A stretch of DNA of 64,000 bases. It comes from Volvox africanus (taxonomy: Eukaryota > Chlorophyta > Chlorophyceae > Chlamydomonadales > Volvocaceae). Shown piece by piece: positions 25,907 through 37,169 of this stretch. The position numbers were made by a program, and so were the translations under genes. The notes below the pieces were generated by a model. It ran no database searches. It was not told where the DNA came from and saw nothing but the letters and a program-made list of their open reading frames with translations. Positions within the stretch are counted from its first letter, which is position 1. Each line of letters begins with the position of its first letter. Location: NCBI GenBank assembly GCA_030268105.1, contig BSDZ01000078.1, forward strand, positions 3,771,001-3,835,000, written 5' to 3'.

Positions 25907-25964
25907 TCAACATCAAGTACCTAACCTGCCTGCTTCAGCAGGCAAGTTAGGTACTTGACGTTGA
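25907..25964. repeat. 27-bp inverted repeat with 4-base loop (hairpin)
   Basis: Left arm 25907-25933 and right arm 25938-25964 are reverse complements with two differences, both of which would be G-U tolerant in RNA; the loop is TTCA. A smaller inverted repeat (GGTGTTGG..CCAACACC) lies about 30 bases upstream. No gene boundary is known here, so it could be a small-RNA hairpin, a 3' end structure or a transposon remnant. Confidence 0.8.
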
Positions 25965-27060
25965 GACTCGCAGGGATGACTCTACTATGCTGTTGAATCA
26001 CGTCTAGATGAATAGTCATGCATGCTATTACGGTTACTTAGGAATTGCACCCTCACTGTTCGATGGACACGGCTTTGTCGCTCTCACTCAGGGTATCATC
26101 AGCGATCACTTCCATCGTGCTACCTAGAGCCCCCCGGTCTTCTTGGGTGTCCACTCTGCATTCTCTCCTGTACTGCTGTTAGCCATGCTCTCATGGAGTC
26201 GCGTCACGCCCGCTCTTACGTATTCTCACCCATCTCCACCAGCCAACGACATGTTCATGCCCGTGCGGGATAATTTCACCATGCATCTCCTGCTCTCTGC
26301 CAATGATGCTCACCACCTGCTACACACTCGCCACATCGCTGTATGCCACCCTTCCCCCCTCCGCTATCACTCCACCCCCGCCATTACCGGCTTCGCTTCC
26401 TGCATTCTACTGCCTTGCCCGCGTATCCATTATCCATATCCGCGACCAAAAGACTGGCTACCTCCCTACTATCTCTACCGTCGCAAAAGAACATATTATA
26501 AACTGGAGGTCCGGCAAGACCTACGTCGGACAGACCACAAAAAAGTGATGGACGCTGCAGTACACACGGATGCCTCTTGCTTTTGCTCTGTTGAAAGTAA
26601 TCTAGACTAATATAAGAAAGAGGGTCAGGTCGGTCAATACGGCCCATGGAGGGATCGGGCGCTTTGCTGACTTTCACAGGCTCGCCAGTGGCGAGCAGAA
26701 TAAGTAATCGCACTCACTGCGTTACCAGTTCAGCTGCGCTACTGTTCTTCTAGAATTGCTGAACAGCAAGCGACGCAAGTCTGCTAATAAGCTCTGTAAC
26801 TTTCGGAAGGTTTGGACCGCCTTCCTTCCTTGTGTTCCCATGCCCCGCACCATCCCTGATTTCCTCTCGCCTTGCAGACTGCGCCACGTATACAGTACCG
26901 CCATGTCAACAACGGTCTTTGGATGCGGCAATCCACTCAGGAACCGGTCAGACTTCAGTTACACGGTAGTTTATTTCGTGTTGATCCATTACATCCAGCT
27001 TTTACACTTCATGGTAAATAATCGAATCGGGGCATGAATCGGGCAAATGTCCGTGCGCAA

Positions 27061-27481
27061 CCCCGGCCGGACTCCTGGACCCGCTGAACTGCCTTTCCAA
27101 AAGAATGTTTTGCCAAAATCGCGCTCTTGTAAATCGCTTTTACCATATTTACAGGTGTAATATTTTAGATAGTTAAAAATGAAAATTTCGCAGCTCGCGG
27201 CGTCGTAGGACCTTGTACACCGCCTAAACCAGGCATATCTTTATCAAAGTTTTTGTTTCAATACTCAAGTTCCTAAGTCTAACGCCAGGGTACGAATACT
27301 TGGGCATCCCATGACTGAGGTCGTATTGGATACCAGATTCCTCTCCTATGAGCTCACATCTTAACATTCAAAACACAAATCTTTCTTATTTGATAAACGT
27401 GGTTTAGAGTACCGCGCTTTTGAAAGAATTTCGGCATGGACTCCTGGAGGCAGTTCACCGGGTCCAGGAGTCCGGGCGGGG
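27061..27481. mobile_element. 421-bp MITE-like element with 34-bp terminal inverted repeats
   Basis: 27061-27094 and 27448-27481 are inverted repeats matching at 32 of 34 positions, beginning CCCCG and sharing CCGGACTCCTGGACCC. The interior is AT-rich and non-coding. The right end also carries a nested 11-bp palindrome (GGACTCCTGGA..TCCAGGAGTCC). No clear target-site duplication is visible, so the exact outer edges are uncertain. Size and structure fit a non-autonomous DNA transposon (inference). Confidence 0.6.
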
Positions 27482-27772
27482 GATGCTCTGCGTAAGGCAG
27501 GCATGGGCGTCGTACTTACCGATGCCGGCCAGTTTTATGGAATGTTCAGGATGTTTGTTGACAGGATTTTAGACATCTTCTAGGATGACAGAGAACGGGC
27601 TTTGCTAATGCAATTATAATTTCTAACTGCAGTGGAACCAGTAATCCCGGAACCGGTACCTGGAATCCGGGACCTTTTGTTCCAGACAAATGTATGAACT
27701 CGCATTTGAAATGCAACTCATATCATTTATATTGACGTTTAATTAATTGGAACCTGAGATCGACACAACACT

Positions 27773-30700
27773 ATGCCACCGCCATGTGATTTGCCTAGCG
27801 AAAAGACTGCGTCCGGCGTCCCTTCGCGTGCTAAGGTTTTCCTATGTTCCAGTTATGCACTGGCAGCATGGGCTTGGCGCAGCTGGGAATTTATCGTCGC
27901 TCTGATTCTGATCGAGCTATATCCTGACTCACTCCTCATGGTTTCAGCCTACGGAATTCTGGACAACTTAGCACGCGTCCTGCTGGGCCCTGCAGTGGGG
28001 AGTTATTTAGACAGGCAAGTTGGAGTGGCAATCGTCAAGATTAATCAGCGGGGCGTACAAAACCGTACTAGGCACTGCAGTACATTGTGTCGGCTTCGCG
28101 CCCACAATCTCTCCCGGCTATAGATTAAATCTCTTAGGCTAGTTCCACACCTTATCCTGCGCCCGGAACTTACCCAGACACACCCTTTGTTAAACGGTTG
28201 CCGGTCATGCACGAACATGCAGACACGAGCGGCTGCCAGGCGCCTACGCAATGCTACGGCTGCAGAATCTGTGCATTGGCGGCAGCGCCGTAGCAGCATT
28301 GGTGCTGCTGTGGCCAGGGTCCAATGCCGTAAGGTTCAAGGTGCGTGATGAAAGGCTGCGGAATCCTGCTTTGTGCATGACGGTCGGCTTACTGCTTGCA
28401 AAACGGGCTGACACTGTTCACTGCATTGGAAATAGGCCTAGGCAGACGGTACGGCAGCAAGAGGGTTTGACCTAAATCAGTTGGTCATTGTTGTCGATGC
28501 TAAGCTGGTTAAGCTGGCTTAACGTTTTTGGTTGCACCATTTGGCTCCTGTTCCCGTAGCTTTTGTACTGGTCGCTGATGTGGTTGCTGACAATCATGGG
28601 TGCCGCCAGTTCCTCGGGGAGCACAGGCGTGTCCATCTCGGTGGAACGCGAGGCGGTCAAAGCTTTGTGCGGGTCTGATGCCAATGCGCTGGCAGCGCTC
28701 AATTCGGTGATGCGCGCTATCGATCTTTCGGCGCTGCTGTGTGCACCGTTGGTGGCGGGAATGCTTATGACAGTGACCCGGAGATCGTTCACGGCGGCAG
28801 CAGTGATGGCGGCATACTGCTGTTTCGCGTACGTGCCGGAGGTGCTGCTGCTGGAAGCGGCGTTTAATGCGGCGCCTGTGCTGAGGTTAGGCCGGGAATT
28901 GAGGTGGCAAAAACGATGTAACTGGCTGTATAGTGGTTCGTTAAACTCTAAATACAGGAAAGGTATTGGTTGCGCTAGATTTCCAAGCGGATGGATGTAA
29001 AGCGGCCAGGACAAGACAAGGCAGACGTGACTAAATTGACTGCAGGCCGTTGCGACAGTTGAAGTGAGGGTAGGGCACAGCACTCCCGCAGCTTCCCAAT
29101 GCTGCGGGAGATAGAGGTTGTTCCTCTTTTCTTTTCCTGCTGTTCATTAGATGCATGAATACTCGTGCAATCCTAGCATGGCCTCCTGGCACCTATTTAA
29201 AACCATTGTGCTGATGGGGAGTGGGGGCGGGGAGTGCATTCCCTCCTATCATGCAGGCGACAGAAGGTTCCGGTTGCTGGTGACGATGGCAATGCCACTG
29301 GCGACGGCCCGGTAGATTCGTCAAGGTGCGACGAGGAGGCGGACGAACGAACTGGCCTGTTGGCTGAGTACACTGATGGCACTGACGGCACACGCGTCCG
29401 GGTAGCCGGGTTCAAAGCGACGGACGCCGAAGCCAAGTCCTGCTTTGGCTGCCCTGCTGGCGAGGGTGCCGTCAAGGAAGGTCTGACAGGAGAGGCGCAG
29501 ATAGGGGCCCGGCAGGTAAAGCGGGCGCCAGGCCCTGGCTCTGAGGAAGATGACGATAACGATATGGGCCTCGGGGTTCTGGCCAGCTCTCGTCTTAGCC
29601 AGCCTCTGTTGCTGGACGCTGTGGAATTGCTGCCCACCTCTATCTCCTCCAGCTGCCCGGATGGCGGTGACGGAGTTGACGGCACCAGCAGCCCTGCAGC
29701 GACGACATGCCGCAGGGCTGACCCGCAACTGCCGTTCGCTGTTTCGGAAGGGGGAAAGCGCTCTTCCGACACATCGCTGACAGTGCTGGCGATGGCAGCA
29801 CCCACCACCCTGTTCGCCCCGGGAAGCAGCGCAGCACCGGTCGTCGGCTACACTACACGCCTGCGCACGATGTACCGCTCCGCAGCTCGGCAGCTTGGCT
29901 TGTATTTTGACAGCTGGCGTGTGTACTGGAATCAGCCGGTGCTGCTGTTGTGCCTGGCGTTAGCGCTGCTTTACATGACGGTTCTGAGCCTGGGATTTCT
30001 GATGACGTCCTTCCTGAAATGGAGCGGTCTGAGTGAGGTGGAGGTATCGGCCTACCGCGGCATTGGCGCGCTGACGGGGCTTGCGGCCACTGCCATCTTC
30101 CCGCCGCTTTTAGCGCGCGCAGGCCTGCGCTTCTGCGCAATCGCGGGCGTCACTTACCAGCTTGTGAGTCTGAGTACGGAGATTGAGAAAATAATCTTCT
30201 CTCTAACCTCAAAAGAGGACCTTATTAAAGAGAAAGAAAACACAACCTGAGTCGTGTTTCTGTATATGGGCTTCCGTAAGTGGTGAAGTTACTGGTACTG
30301 ATTAACAGCGGGCGACGTGGCCAACATGTGTTGCATCTTTATGACAACGGCACATAACATGCATGGCCTCATGTCTATTGCAAGTGAAACCGCGCATCCC
30401 GGTATATTGTATCATCCCTGCCCTCCGTCCCAACAGACCTGTCTGGCGGCTGGTGTATTGCCGGTAGTTGTAGTGGCCATGGCTCACGGTGGGGATTTGA
30501 GGCCTTCGGTGACGCAAGTGCGCGTCCTGGTGGCGGGCCTGGTCTCGTCCCGTACGGGACTGTGGCTGTATGACCTTGCTGTAACGCAGCTAATTCAGGA
30601 GGATGTACGACAAAATCAGCTAGGTAGGTGGAGGCTGCCTGTGCATAAGTACAGGAGGTTGTGGAAATGACGCCTGGTCTTAAAGCCTGATCCTGGCGCA

Positions 30701-31050
30701 TGTCTCGTGGAGACTTGTTTTCCTTTCCCCCCTCTACGCCCAATGTTACTCACTCTCAATGCGATCCCGCTGTATGCGACCTGGCACTTCGTGCAGGTAC
30801 CGTGTACGGAGTCCAGAGCAGCCTACAGGCCTCGTTCGAGATGCTGTCATTTGTGGCGGGCCTGATTAATCCCCGCCCGGCGCGCTTCTACTGGCTGATG
30901 CTGGGCTCGCTCGGCAGCGTGGCGACAGCCGCTACGATGGTGTGGTGCTACGGGTACCTGCGCCGGAGGCGAGGAGGGGCTTCCGACGGGGGCGGTTGCG
31001 TCAGCAGTGATGCCGCGCGAGCAACGAATGGAGGCAATGATGCCATCTGA
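27773..31050 (+). CDS. FPN: Ferroportin (SLC40A family iron exporter)
   Basis: A multi-exon membrane transporter starting MPPPCDLPSEKTASG at 27773. Exon 1 (27773-28014) has YALAAWAWRSWEFIVALILI and LLGPAVGSYLDR. Exon 2 (from 28223) continues HERLPGAYAMLRLQNLCIGG. Exon 3 (about 28558-28885) has WLLTIMGAASSSG, SISVEREAVKALCG and RAIDLSALLCAPLVAGMLM. Exon 4 (about 29253-30160) opens with a long polar loop of roughly 200 residues, then WRVYWNQPVLLLCLALALLY and GFLMTSFLKWSGLS. Later exons give VLVAGLVSSRTGLWLYDLAV (near 30540) and GTVYGVQSSLQASFEM (near 30800), ending at 31050. The SVERE, RAID and G-x-V-x-GVQ-SL motifs are typical. Ferroportins export Fe2+ (or other metals) across the plasma membrane or organelle membranes. 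Intron 1 is a GC-AG intron. The inter-lobe loop is longer than in animals. Confidence 0.93.
28015..28222 (+). other. GC-AG intron in ferroportin
   Basis: Exon 1 ends GAC AG and the intron starts GCAAGT, the classic GC-type donor. Joining to the acceptor at 28221-28222 restores LDR-HERLPGAYAMLRLQN, as expected for the family; the nearest GT four bases later does not give this frame. Confidence 0.75.
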
Positions 31051-31522
31051 AACAACGCTTGGTTCACGAATCGTGAACCGTGCGTGCAACGCATGTCGTT
31101 GGATTGACGTGCTTTCCTGGGCAGCGGGCTAGACCGTGCGTCTCCTTTGGAAAATGAGTTGTATTTATGGAGATGCCACAAAAGGACAAACGAGGTGGGA
31201 GGTTAGGATGGATGCTTGCTGTGTATACCTGGGGAGGTTCTTCTTGCACGTTGGTAAAGAAAGTGTGGTTGCGTTGTGAATGCAAGATTTTCGCTGAATA
31301 TATAGGCTAACGTACAATCTATTGTTCTAGACTAGTAAAGTAGAAGCTCTGCTCAGTTGATGTTTGCCGTGCAATTGTCGATGTTGCATTCCCCTTCTCC
31401 TTGTGGCACCTAATGTTACTTATTCCCCAATAATTTTTATCCGCATGCATTCACGCCCTCTAGGTGTTTATGTTACCTGAGGTCCCGGAAAGCTTTTTAG
31501 TGCTTTGCAACAGGCTTCGGAT

Positions 31523-31948
31523 CTATGGTCCATCCAGCTCATATGATGATCGTGAGCCAGTTCCTGCATTCCAGGAGTCTTTCGGAATAATTCTAGGTCT
31601 TCTTTGTAAGTGTATGGTCGTCTTGTAATGTGCTAGCAGAGCGGTTGGCTGTGTGGCATAGGAGCCGCCATTAAAACGCTCGTCCAAAGCACTTCTTGCG
31701 GCAAGCAGCTCCAAGACCAATGCATTTACGCAAACCTTAATAGAAGCTGAAACTATCCTTGCGTTTGAGACTCCTGAAAGCAAATTTGTAAAGAGACGAA
31801 TACCACAGCTATGGGTCCAACGTCGCCGGCGGAAGTTAAGGAGACGCGGCAATTCAGAGTTTCCGTACATTGTAGCTGCACCCTCCACATTAAAGGACTG
31901 CATCAAGAGAGTCATTATCTGTGCACATTCGTTGACACAATTTTCCAT
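31523..31948 (-). CDS. Hypothetical protein, 141 codons
   Basis: A single open frame from MENCVNECAQIMTLLMQSF to a stop at 31523. It is mildly basic (FRRRRW) with no signal peptide, membrane helix or known motif. It may be a real small gene or a chance frame; there are no neighbours on the same strand to support it. Confidence 0.2.
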   Translation of the reverse strand: MENCVNECAQIMTLLMQSFNVEGAATMYGNSELPRLLNFRRRRWTHSCGIRLFTNLLSGVSNARIVSASIKVCVNALVLELLAARSALDERFNGGSYATQPTALLAHYKTTIHLQRRPRIIPKDSWNAGTGSRSSYELDGP

Positions 31949-32089
31949 GGTTTCCCCTTTACGGGGCTTGACAACTAACTGACTAGGCTGATTTATATTC
32001 CCCCAAGGGCGGCCGTTGGAGCTGGATATATTTCATAATCCATTTCGCACTTTAAATTACTTGTGAGCAACTTATCGCAGGGACACGCT

Positions 32090-32114
32090 ATATTATATTA
32101 TATTATGTTATATT
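32090..32114. repeat. TATTA simple repeat
   Basis: An AT-rich run of imperfect TATTA units, about 115 bases before the next start codon. Microsatellite. Confidence 0.6.
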
Positions 32115-32229
32115 GATTGCAACAGCAGCCCGCCTTGTTACACTTCTTTGTTGTATGTTGTTGATAAACAACCGCCAGATTTTCGTCAACACACGGGATG
32201 CATAATCGCATCAAAGATTCATTGTAAGA

Positions 32230-35200
32230 ATGGATGAAGTAAATGAGCAACAAATGACAGGCAAGCTTCAGTGTGGCAGTGGGGCAGTGTCCGTAGATGA
32301 GGGCTGCCAGCAGTTAACGGCGCCAATTTCGATCATCAGGGTTCCTGGTAGTGGATGTGGGCTGCTTTCAGTGCGCAACACACATACCATACTGGCTTCA
32401 CCGTCGGAAAATCAGCAGGCAAAGCCTTCAAGGCTGCTCACACATCTCCAGAGCCGTGTTGGATACGTGCCCAGACCCTATCACCACACTGTAGATATTT
32501 TATCGGGCACGGCTGGAAGAGCTCCTCTGTGTAAGGTCGCCAGCTTTGATGAACCAGGCTGCACGGCAGCGTCATACTCGGCGGCGGCGCGGCGCGGCGG
32601 GCCTGTTGCTAAGGGCAGAGCAACGTCACGACATCTGGTGCCTCCTCGTCTAGGGCTGCCTCCGGAGGAGGTTGGGGAACAGGAAGAGGAAGACGAGAAA
32701 GAGAAGCTATACCAGCCTGCGCTGGAGAATATTAGGCTCGGGGGTAGGCCAAGGGTAGACCCTCCCGATGACGCTGACTACGCCAGCAGTTATGACAGCA
32801 CTGCCGACAGAGCCGGAGATCACGGTCCTGCCCTGGCTTCTGCTGCTGTGCGGCCATATGTTGCCCATATTCACAACGGTGGTGCATTACGGGTGGCAGG
32901 CAAGGTCGAGCCCGACCAGCCCGAGCCACTGTCGGCCACAGGTGCATCGCCAGCGGAGGCGGCAACACCATCTGATGCGGAGGAGGAGGAGGCGCCTCTG
33001 CCAATGTCTATGTCATTGGAGACACAGCAACCCCAGCTCGAAACGTTGCAGCAACGAATCCCCGAAGAGCAGGAGCAGCCCCAACATCCGCAGCAACAGG
33101 ACGGGTCGTTTGAGGGGCAGCAGAACGGTATTGATGATCCATCTCATCCACTGGGACGGCGGCGGCTGGAGTCTCCGTTAGCAGGTGTCAACTCACGACC
33201 AAAACGGCAGCGACGGGAGCCAGCTGCACTGTCGAGCTACGTAAGCAGCGCCTGGAGGACCCGCCGCACGCTTTCCACAAAAAAACAAAAGGCGAGCAGG
33301 AGCGTAGGAAATCTGGAGGTGGCGAATGGTAGTGGGTACAGCCTGGGGGGGCATCAGTGCATGCTGCTTGCACCGGCACCTGCTCCTATGCCTTTGGTCA
33401 GGGAGCACGCAGGACACCATTGGGCACCTGGGCCGTCGGCCATGGCAGTTGGCAATGCAGTTATCCGCATTGCCCATCGAGGAGGCCCGACGCTTCTGCG
33501 TGAGCGCGTCCCCGTCGGGGCGCCGCCCAGTGGCTGGGCTCCACCGCGTCGCAAGATCCATGGCGGCAGTTGCAGCGGCCGCCAGGATTTCGTAAGGAGC
33601 TGCCCGCGACAGCAGCGCTATCGCCGGATGTCCGACCTTCTGCTCCTTCCGGAGGTGAAGCTGCCAGCTTGGAAACACTGCCGCAGTTCAGGTGATGAGG
33701 AGAGCGAGGGCGAGGAAAATGAGGACGTCTGCACAGATCAAGCGGATGCTGCGGCCCTAACGCGAGTATCCGGAAGAGATGCAACCACCGAAAACGGAGC
33801 ATCAGCCAATGCGGAGGCGCAGGGCCGTGTAACGGGGGCCAGTGCGGCGGGGAGTGCGTCCCCTGCAGCGCGATCCATGCGTGATGCGTCTGGGGTGGCG
33901 AGGGAGCTGGCAGCGGCGCACACTACGCGGCAACGATTACATACGGCGGTGGTGCTGAAGGGCACCAACCAGGTGGGCATGTGGATGGATGTTGACCTTA
34001 GGTGAAGTAGGCGTGGGTAGATAAAGGTCGGGGCAGTAGCCGCCCGTATCAGCTTAGCTCTTGGAAATCCTTGGCTGCGTCTGGGACCCGTGTTTCGGTA
34101 CCCTCACCGAGTATATCCATTGTACAGTCGTGTTTCGTCTCCCCCTCGTGTCATCTCAGCTGTTGAGGACTCAGTGGACTCACTGTTTCCGGACATGCAT
34201 CCGCAGGTCAAGGTGTCCATACCCTCTGCGCAAGTTCTCTTCCCTGACATCCTGCCGAAAGTGTGTTCGCGTGCCGGCAAGGCAGTGGAACTGTACCTGG
34301 CGGTCCCAAGGGCGCCAACGCGTGCGCCCCGGACGCAGACTCAGGCACTATACATGGACGCCGGCGATGATGCCAGTGCAGACGCCGGTGTGGGAGCTCT
34401 CCGACTGTAACGACTGGCGGGTGTCTCACTGTATCGCGGCGGCGTGGCTTGGGCGTTGATGGGACTCGGTAGCATGTTGGACGCTGTAGGGCTGTCCAAT
34501 GGTCAGAAGGCACGGCTTATCACAGTGCCGGGCTCGCGGCACCAGCAGGATAGTGATGACGGTGCTGCCAGTGCCAATGAGAGAGACTTACCCGGCGTTA
34601 TCGTGTCACGTATGGACGATGGCCCAGGCACACCGGGTGACAAGGAAAAGCCTCTCTGGGCCAACAATTATAGCCGTCTCACGCACAATGCCGGTGACAG
34701 TCATGGAGCGGCTCTTCTCTAAAGTTGCTGGCTCGGGACGCCAGGCAATGTTGCCTATTCAGGCCTATGCTAGCCTGCGGGAAACTCGGAGCTGCGTGCG
34801 TTTCGGGGAGTCTACCTGCGCGGCCTTTTCCGCCGAGTCGTGCTGGCGGGCTTGAAGGCAGTGCTGATGCAGCTCGGAGTGCGGGAGGATGAGGACCTGG
34901 CGCTGTGGAGGCATGCCGACGGTCGGATTGTGCTTTCAAAGCGGAGGGACGCACCGCCGCTGCAGCCGGCAGGTCCGATGGTGGCGGCGGCCGAGGCGGC
35001 CGAGAACGATAGAGCGGATTTGCGCCGTGGCACAGCGAGGCCGTAGCTTCGCAGCCAGAGTGTGCCCATTACCGACTGAAGCGACGTGACTGGGGCCGCG
35101 CCTGGGGAAGGGAATGCGCGACAGCGATGAAGGGAAGGGACTGCTTGATGATACTAGCCAGGCGTTTGAGGCTGAGCAGCGAGCGCCAGCGAATACGGCA

Positions 35201-37169
35201 AGGCAGAGCCATACACGTCGGGGCTTGACGCCTGAGTTTGGCGACTCTTTGGCCGCCATTTCCATTGCAGACCACGGCCAAACCTACGCGGAGAGCCGGT
35301 AGGATGAGGCCGCGCCCGCGAGCGGGAATGACGACGATGACTACGGCGCTGGGAGCGAGCCTGACGAGGAGCCGCAGATACAGCACCCGCCTTAATACCA
35401 GCCCGGGTTTCAGCCGCAAGGCGGACCACTCCAGCGGCGCCCGCATGGGGCTGTCGGGGCTGCGGAGCCCGCCGCCCCGGCTTGGGGCACACAAATCGGT
35501 GGCAGTCGCTCTTCATCTGTCCCCAAATCGGCAGTTTGGGGAAGAGTGAGGCTAAACCGGGGGCCGTGAAAGGAAGGATTTTTCGGGCTTAAGGATCCAT
35601 CCTCCCTAGTGTATGTTAAAGTGCACAACCCGGGTCGCCGACCCAGTTATGAGCTGGCCCTAAATTAGGCATGCGCGACCCCGGCGGTGCGCGTAGATAC
35701 TATGGGAAGAGAGTTCTCAGCGGCAGGCCTTCCACGACCGCTGATCCGGCGATCATCTGCGTCACTAGCACGAGCACCGCTGATGTACAGGACCCGGCCC
35801 CTGGGGATGTTGTACGCTGGATTGCATATCACGCACATGGAATGGAGCTATCCGCTCCGTAGTCGGTAGGGCGAGCACGTACTACAGGTACTACGTACTC
35901 ACTCGTGGTTCACCGCGGCTCACTGTGCGCTGGTGGGGTGGGGATATGGACATCGGAGATCGCATTCCTAGCAAACGCAGTCAGAGGCGCGGTTACATGT
36001 CCGGGTCCCTATATGTCGCAGCTCGAAGCATTGCCACAGTGAACGGGATGAGCAGCTTTGACGAGGGTTTTGTGGGAGATACGTTTCCATGTGACTTATC
36101 ATCGCCACTGCCGCCACTGCCGTACCATCTCTTCCCGAGGGACTCCCCTTCTTCGGTGCGGCGCCCTTGGTCATGGTCAACAGCATTACCGCCAGTTCTG
36201 CTGCTTCTATCGCTGCGGCGCATAGCGGCTTGGCCCTGTTGCAGGCCGTCCACGTTGTGCGGCTTTCTAGTGGACGGCTGAAGCAGGGCGATGATGCACA
36301 GGCAGACAACAACACACAACGTAATGCGGCCTTGCAGCTGCCAGTATTGCCATCTCCCAGAAACGGCGGCGAGTCAGCCCTTATGTATCTCCTCGTGAGG
36401 GCATGACAGGGGCCGAAATTTCGTTGGGGGCGGCTGTGTGGCGGTTGCAGACGATGGGCGCTTACAATTAAAGCGAACTTCATCCTCCCCGGCGGACTTC
36501 AGCAACCGTGCAGTCCGCTAGGGCGGTTACGGGAAGCGCAAGAGCGTCCACCCGGGATTCAGATGGTGAAGAGCAGCACCAGCTACTTGCAAAGGTGGCG
36601 GTGACGTGCACTGCGAACACGCGGCCTGCTAATTTGGGCATCACGATGAGTTTCCGGGCCCTGCTGGCTCGCGGCGGCGGTGACACGGCATCACGCCCAT
36701 CACAACAGCCCCGTCCCTGGTGGTTGGCCGTGCCAGTACCGTTCGTGGAGGTGCCTCAGGGCCTCTCGGCAGGTGGCAATCTAGTGGGGCGCGTCATGAG
36801 GGAGAAACTGTTGCCGCCTGGGCTGACGCCGCAGGTGCAAATACGAGCAGGTGCGGCTGTGTCACCGTCTTTGTATGCTGCAGCCTAATACGGTGACTAC
36901 GACGAAGATTGGCGGAAGCAGCCCGCAATAAGACGCCACTAGTGCGCCTTCCACACCCGTCCCCTGCCGCGCCATGGCTGGCGCCGGATGCAGCCACGGC
37001 GGCGACCCCGCACGGGTGCTTGGCCAACGAGAATGAGCTGGTTACGATAAGGCCGACGAGGGCGGGGTCGATTCATGCGTCGGCCTGCGCGTTGGAGGAG
37101 CCTGCGGGTGCCCTCGCTTTAGAGTCCTTACTCTATTCCGCCAATGGCGGGGCATTGTGGTGGGGCTAA
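32230..37169 (+). CDS. Large unrecognised protein, possible tandem B3-like DNA-binding domains
   Basis: A 591-codon first exon (32230 to about 34000) opens MDEVNEQQMTGKLQCGSG. It is low-complexity: Glu-rich blocks, a Gln/Pro-rich stretch, a basic RPKRQRREP (possible nuclear signal), and an acidic DEESEGEENEDV. It ends LHTAVVLKGTNQVGMWMDVD before a GTGAAG donor. Exon-like segments then give VKVSIPSAQVLFPDILPKV (near 34210), VWELSDCNDWRVSH (near 34390) and VYLRGLFRRVVLAGLKAVL with LGVREDEDLALWRHADGR (34815-34930). This order (IP-x-x-x-x-LP, a W-x-V strand, an LRGLF turn, then GD-like L-x-L) resembles a B3 barrel. A second set, FVEVPQGL..MREKLLPPGL and ENELVTIRPTR, lies at 36740-37060. B3-like is only a weak structural call, and whether this is one gene or several is not settled. 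Confidence 0.35.

Larger units (their letters stand above)
23643..27772. other. Gene-poor region between POR and ferroportin
   Basis: About 4.1 kb between divergent genes, containing both promoters. Open frames such as 25537-25815 (-) and 26143-26610 (+, 155 codons) show no domain and no convincing exon links. It does contain two structured sequences annotated separately: a short perfect-type hairpin at 25907-25964 and an element with terminal inverted repeats at 27061-27481. Confidence 0.45.
31051..32229. other. Intergenic region after ferroportin
   Basis: Contains the ferroportin 3' UTR and the start region of the next plus-strand gene. It also has a 141-codon minus-strand open frame (listed separately) and an AT-rich simple repeat near 32090-32114. 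Nothing else was recognised. Confidence 0.4.

Noticed and set aside
26143..26610. 155-codon plus-strand open frame in the gene-poor region
   Set aside because: Rich in His, Pro, Tyr and Ser with no motif or exon links; length alone does not support a gene.
29197..29808. 203-codon minus-strand open frame
   Set aside because: It lies exactly opposite the ferroportin inter-lobe exon, which is read in frame into conserved membrane helices; the minus frame is a shadow of its codon bias.
35968..36483. 171-codon minus-strand open frame
   Set aside because: Composition is mixed with no domain, it has no partner exons on the minus strand, and it sits in a region where all better evidence is on the plus strand.
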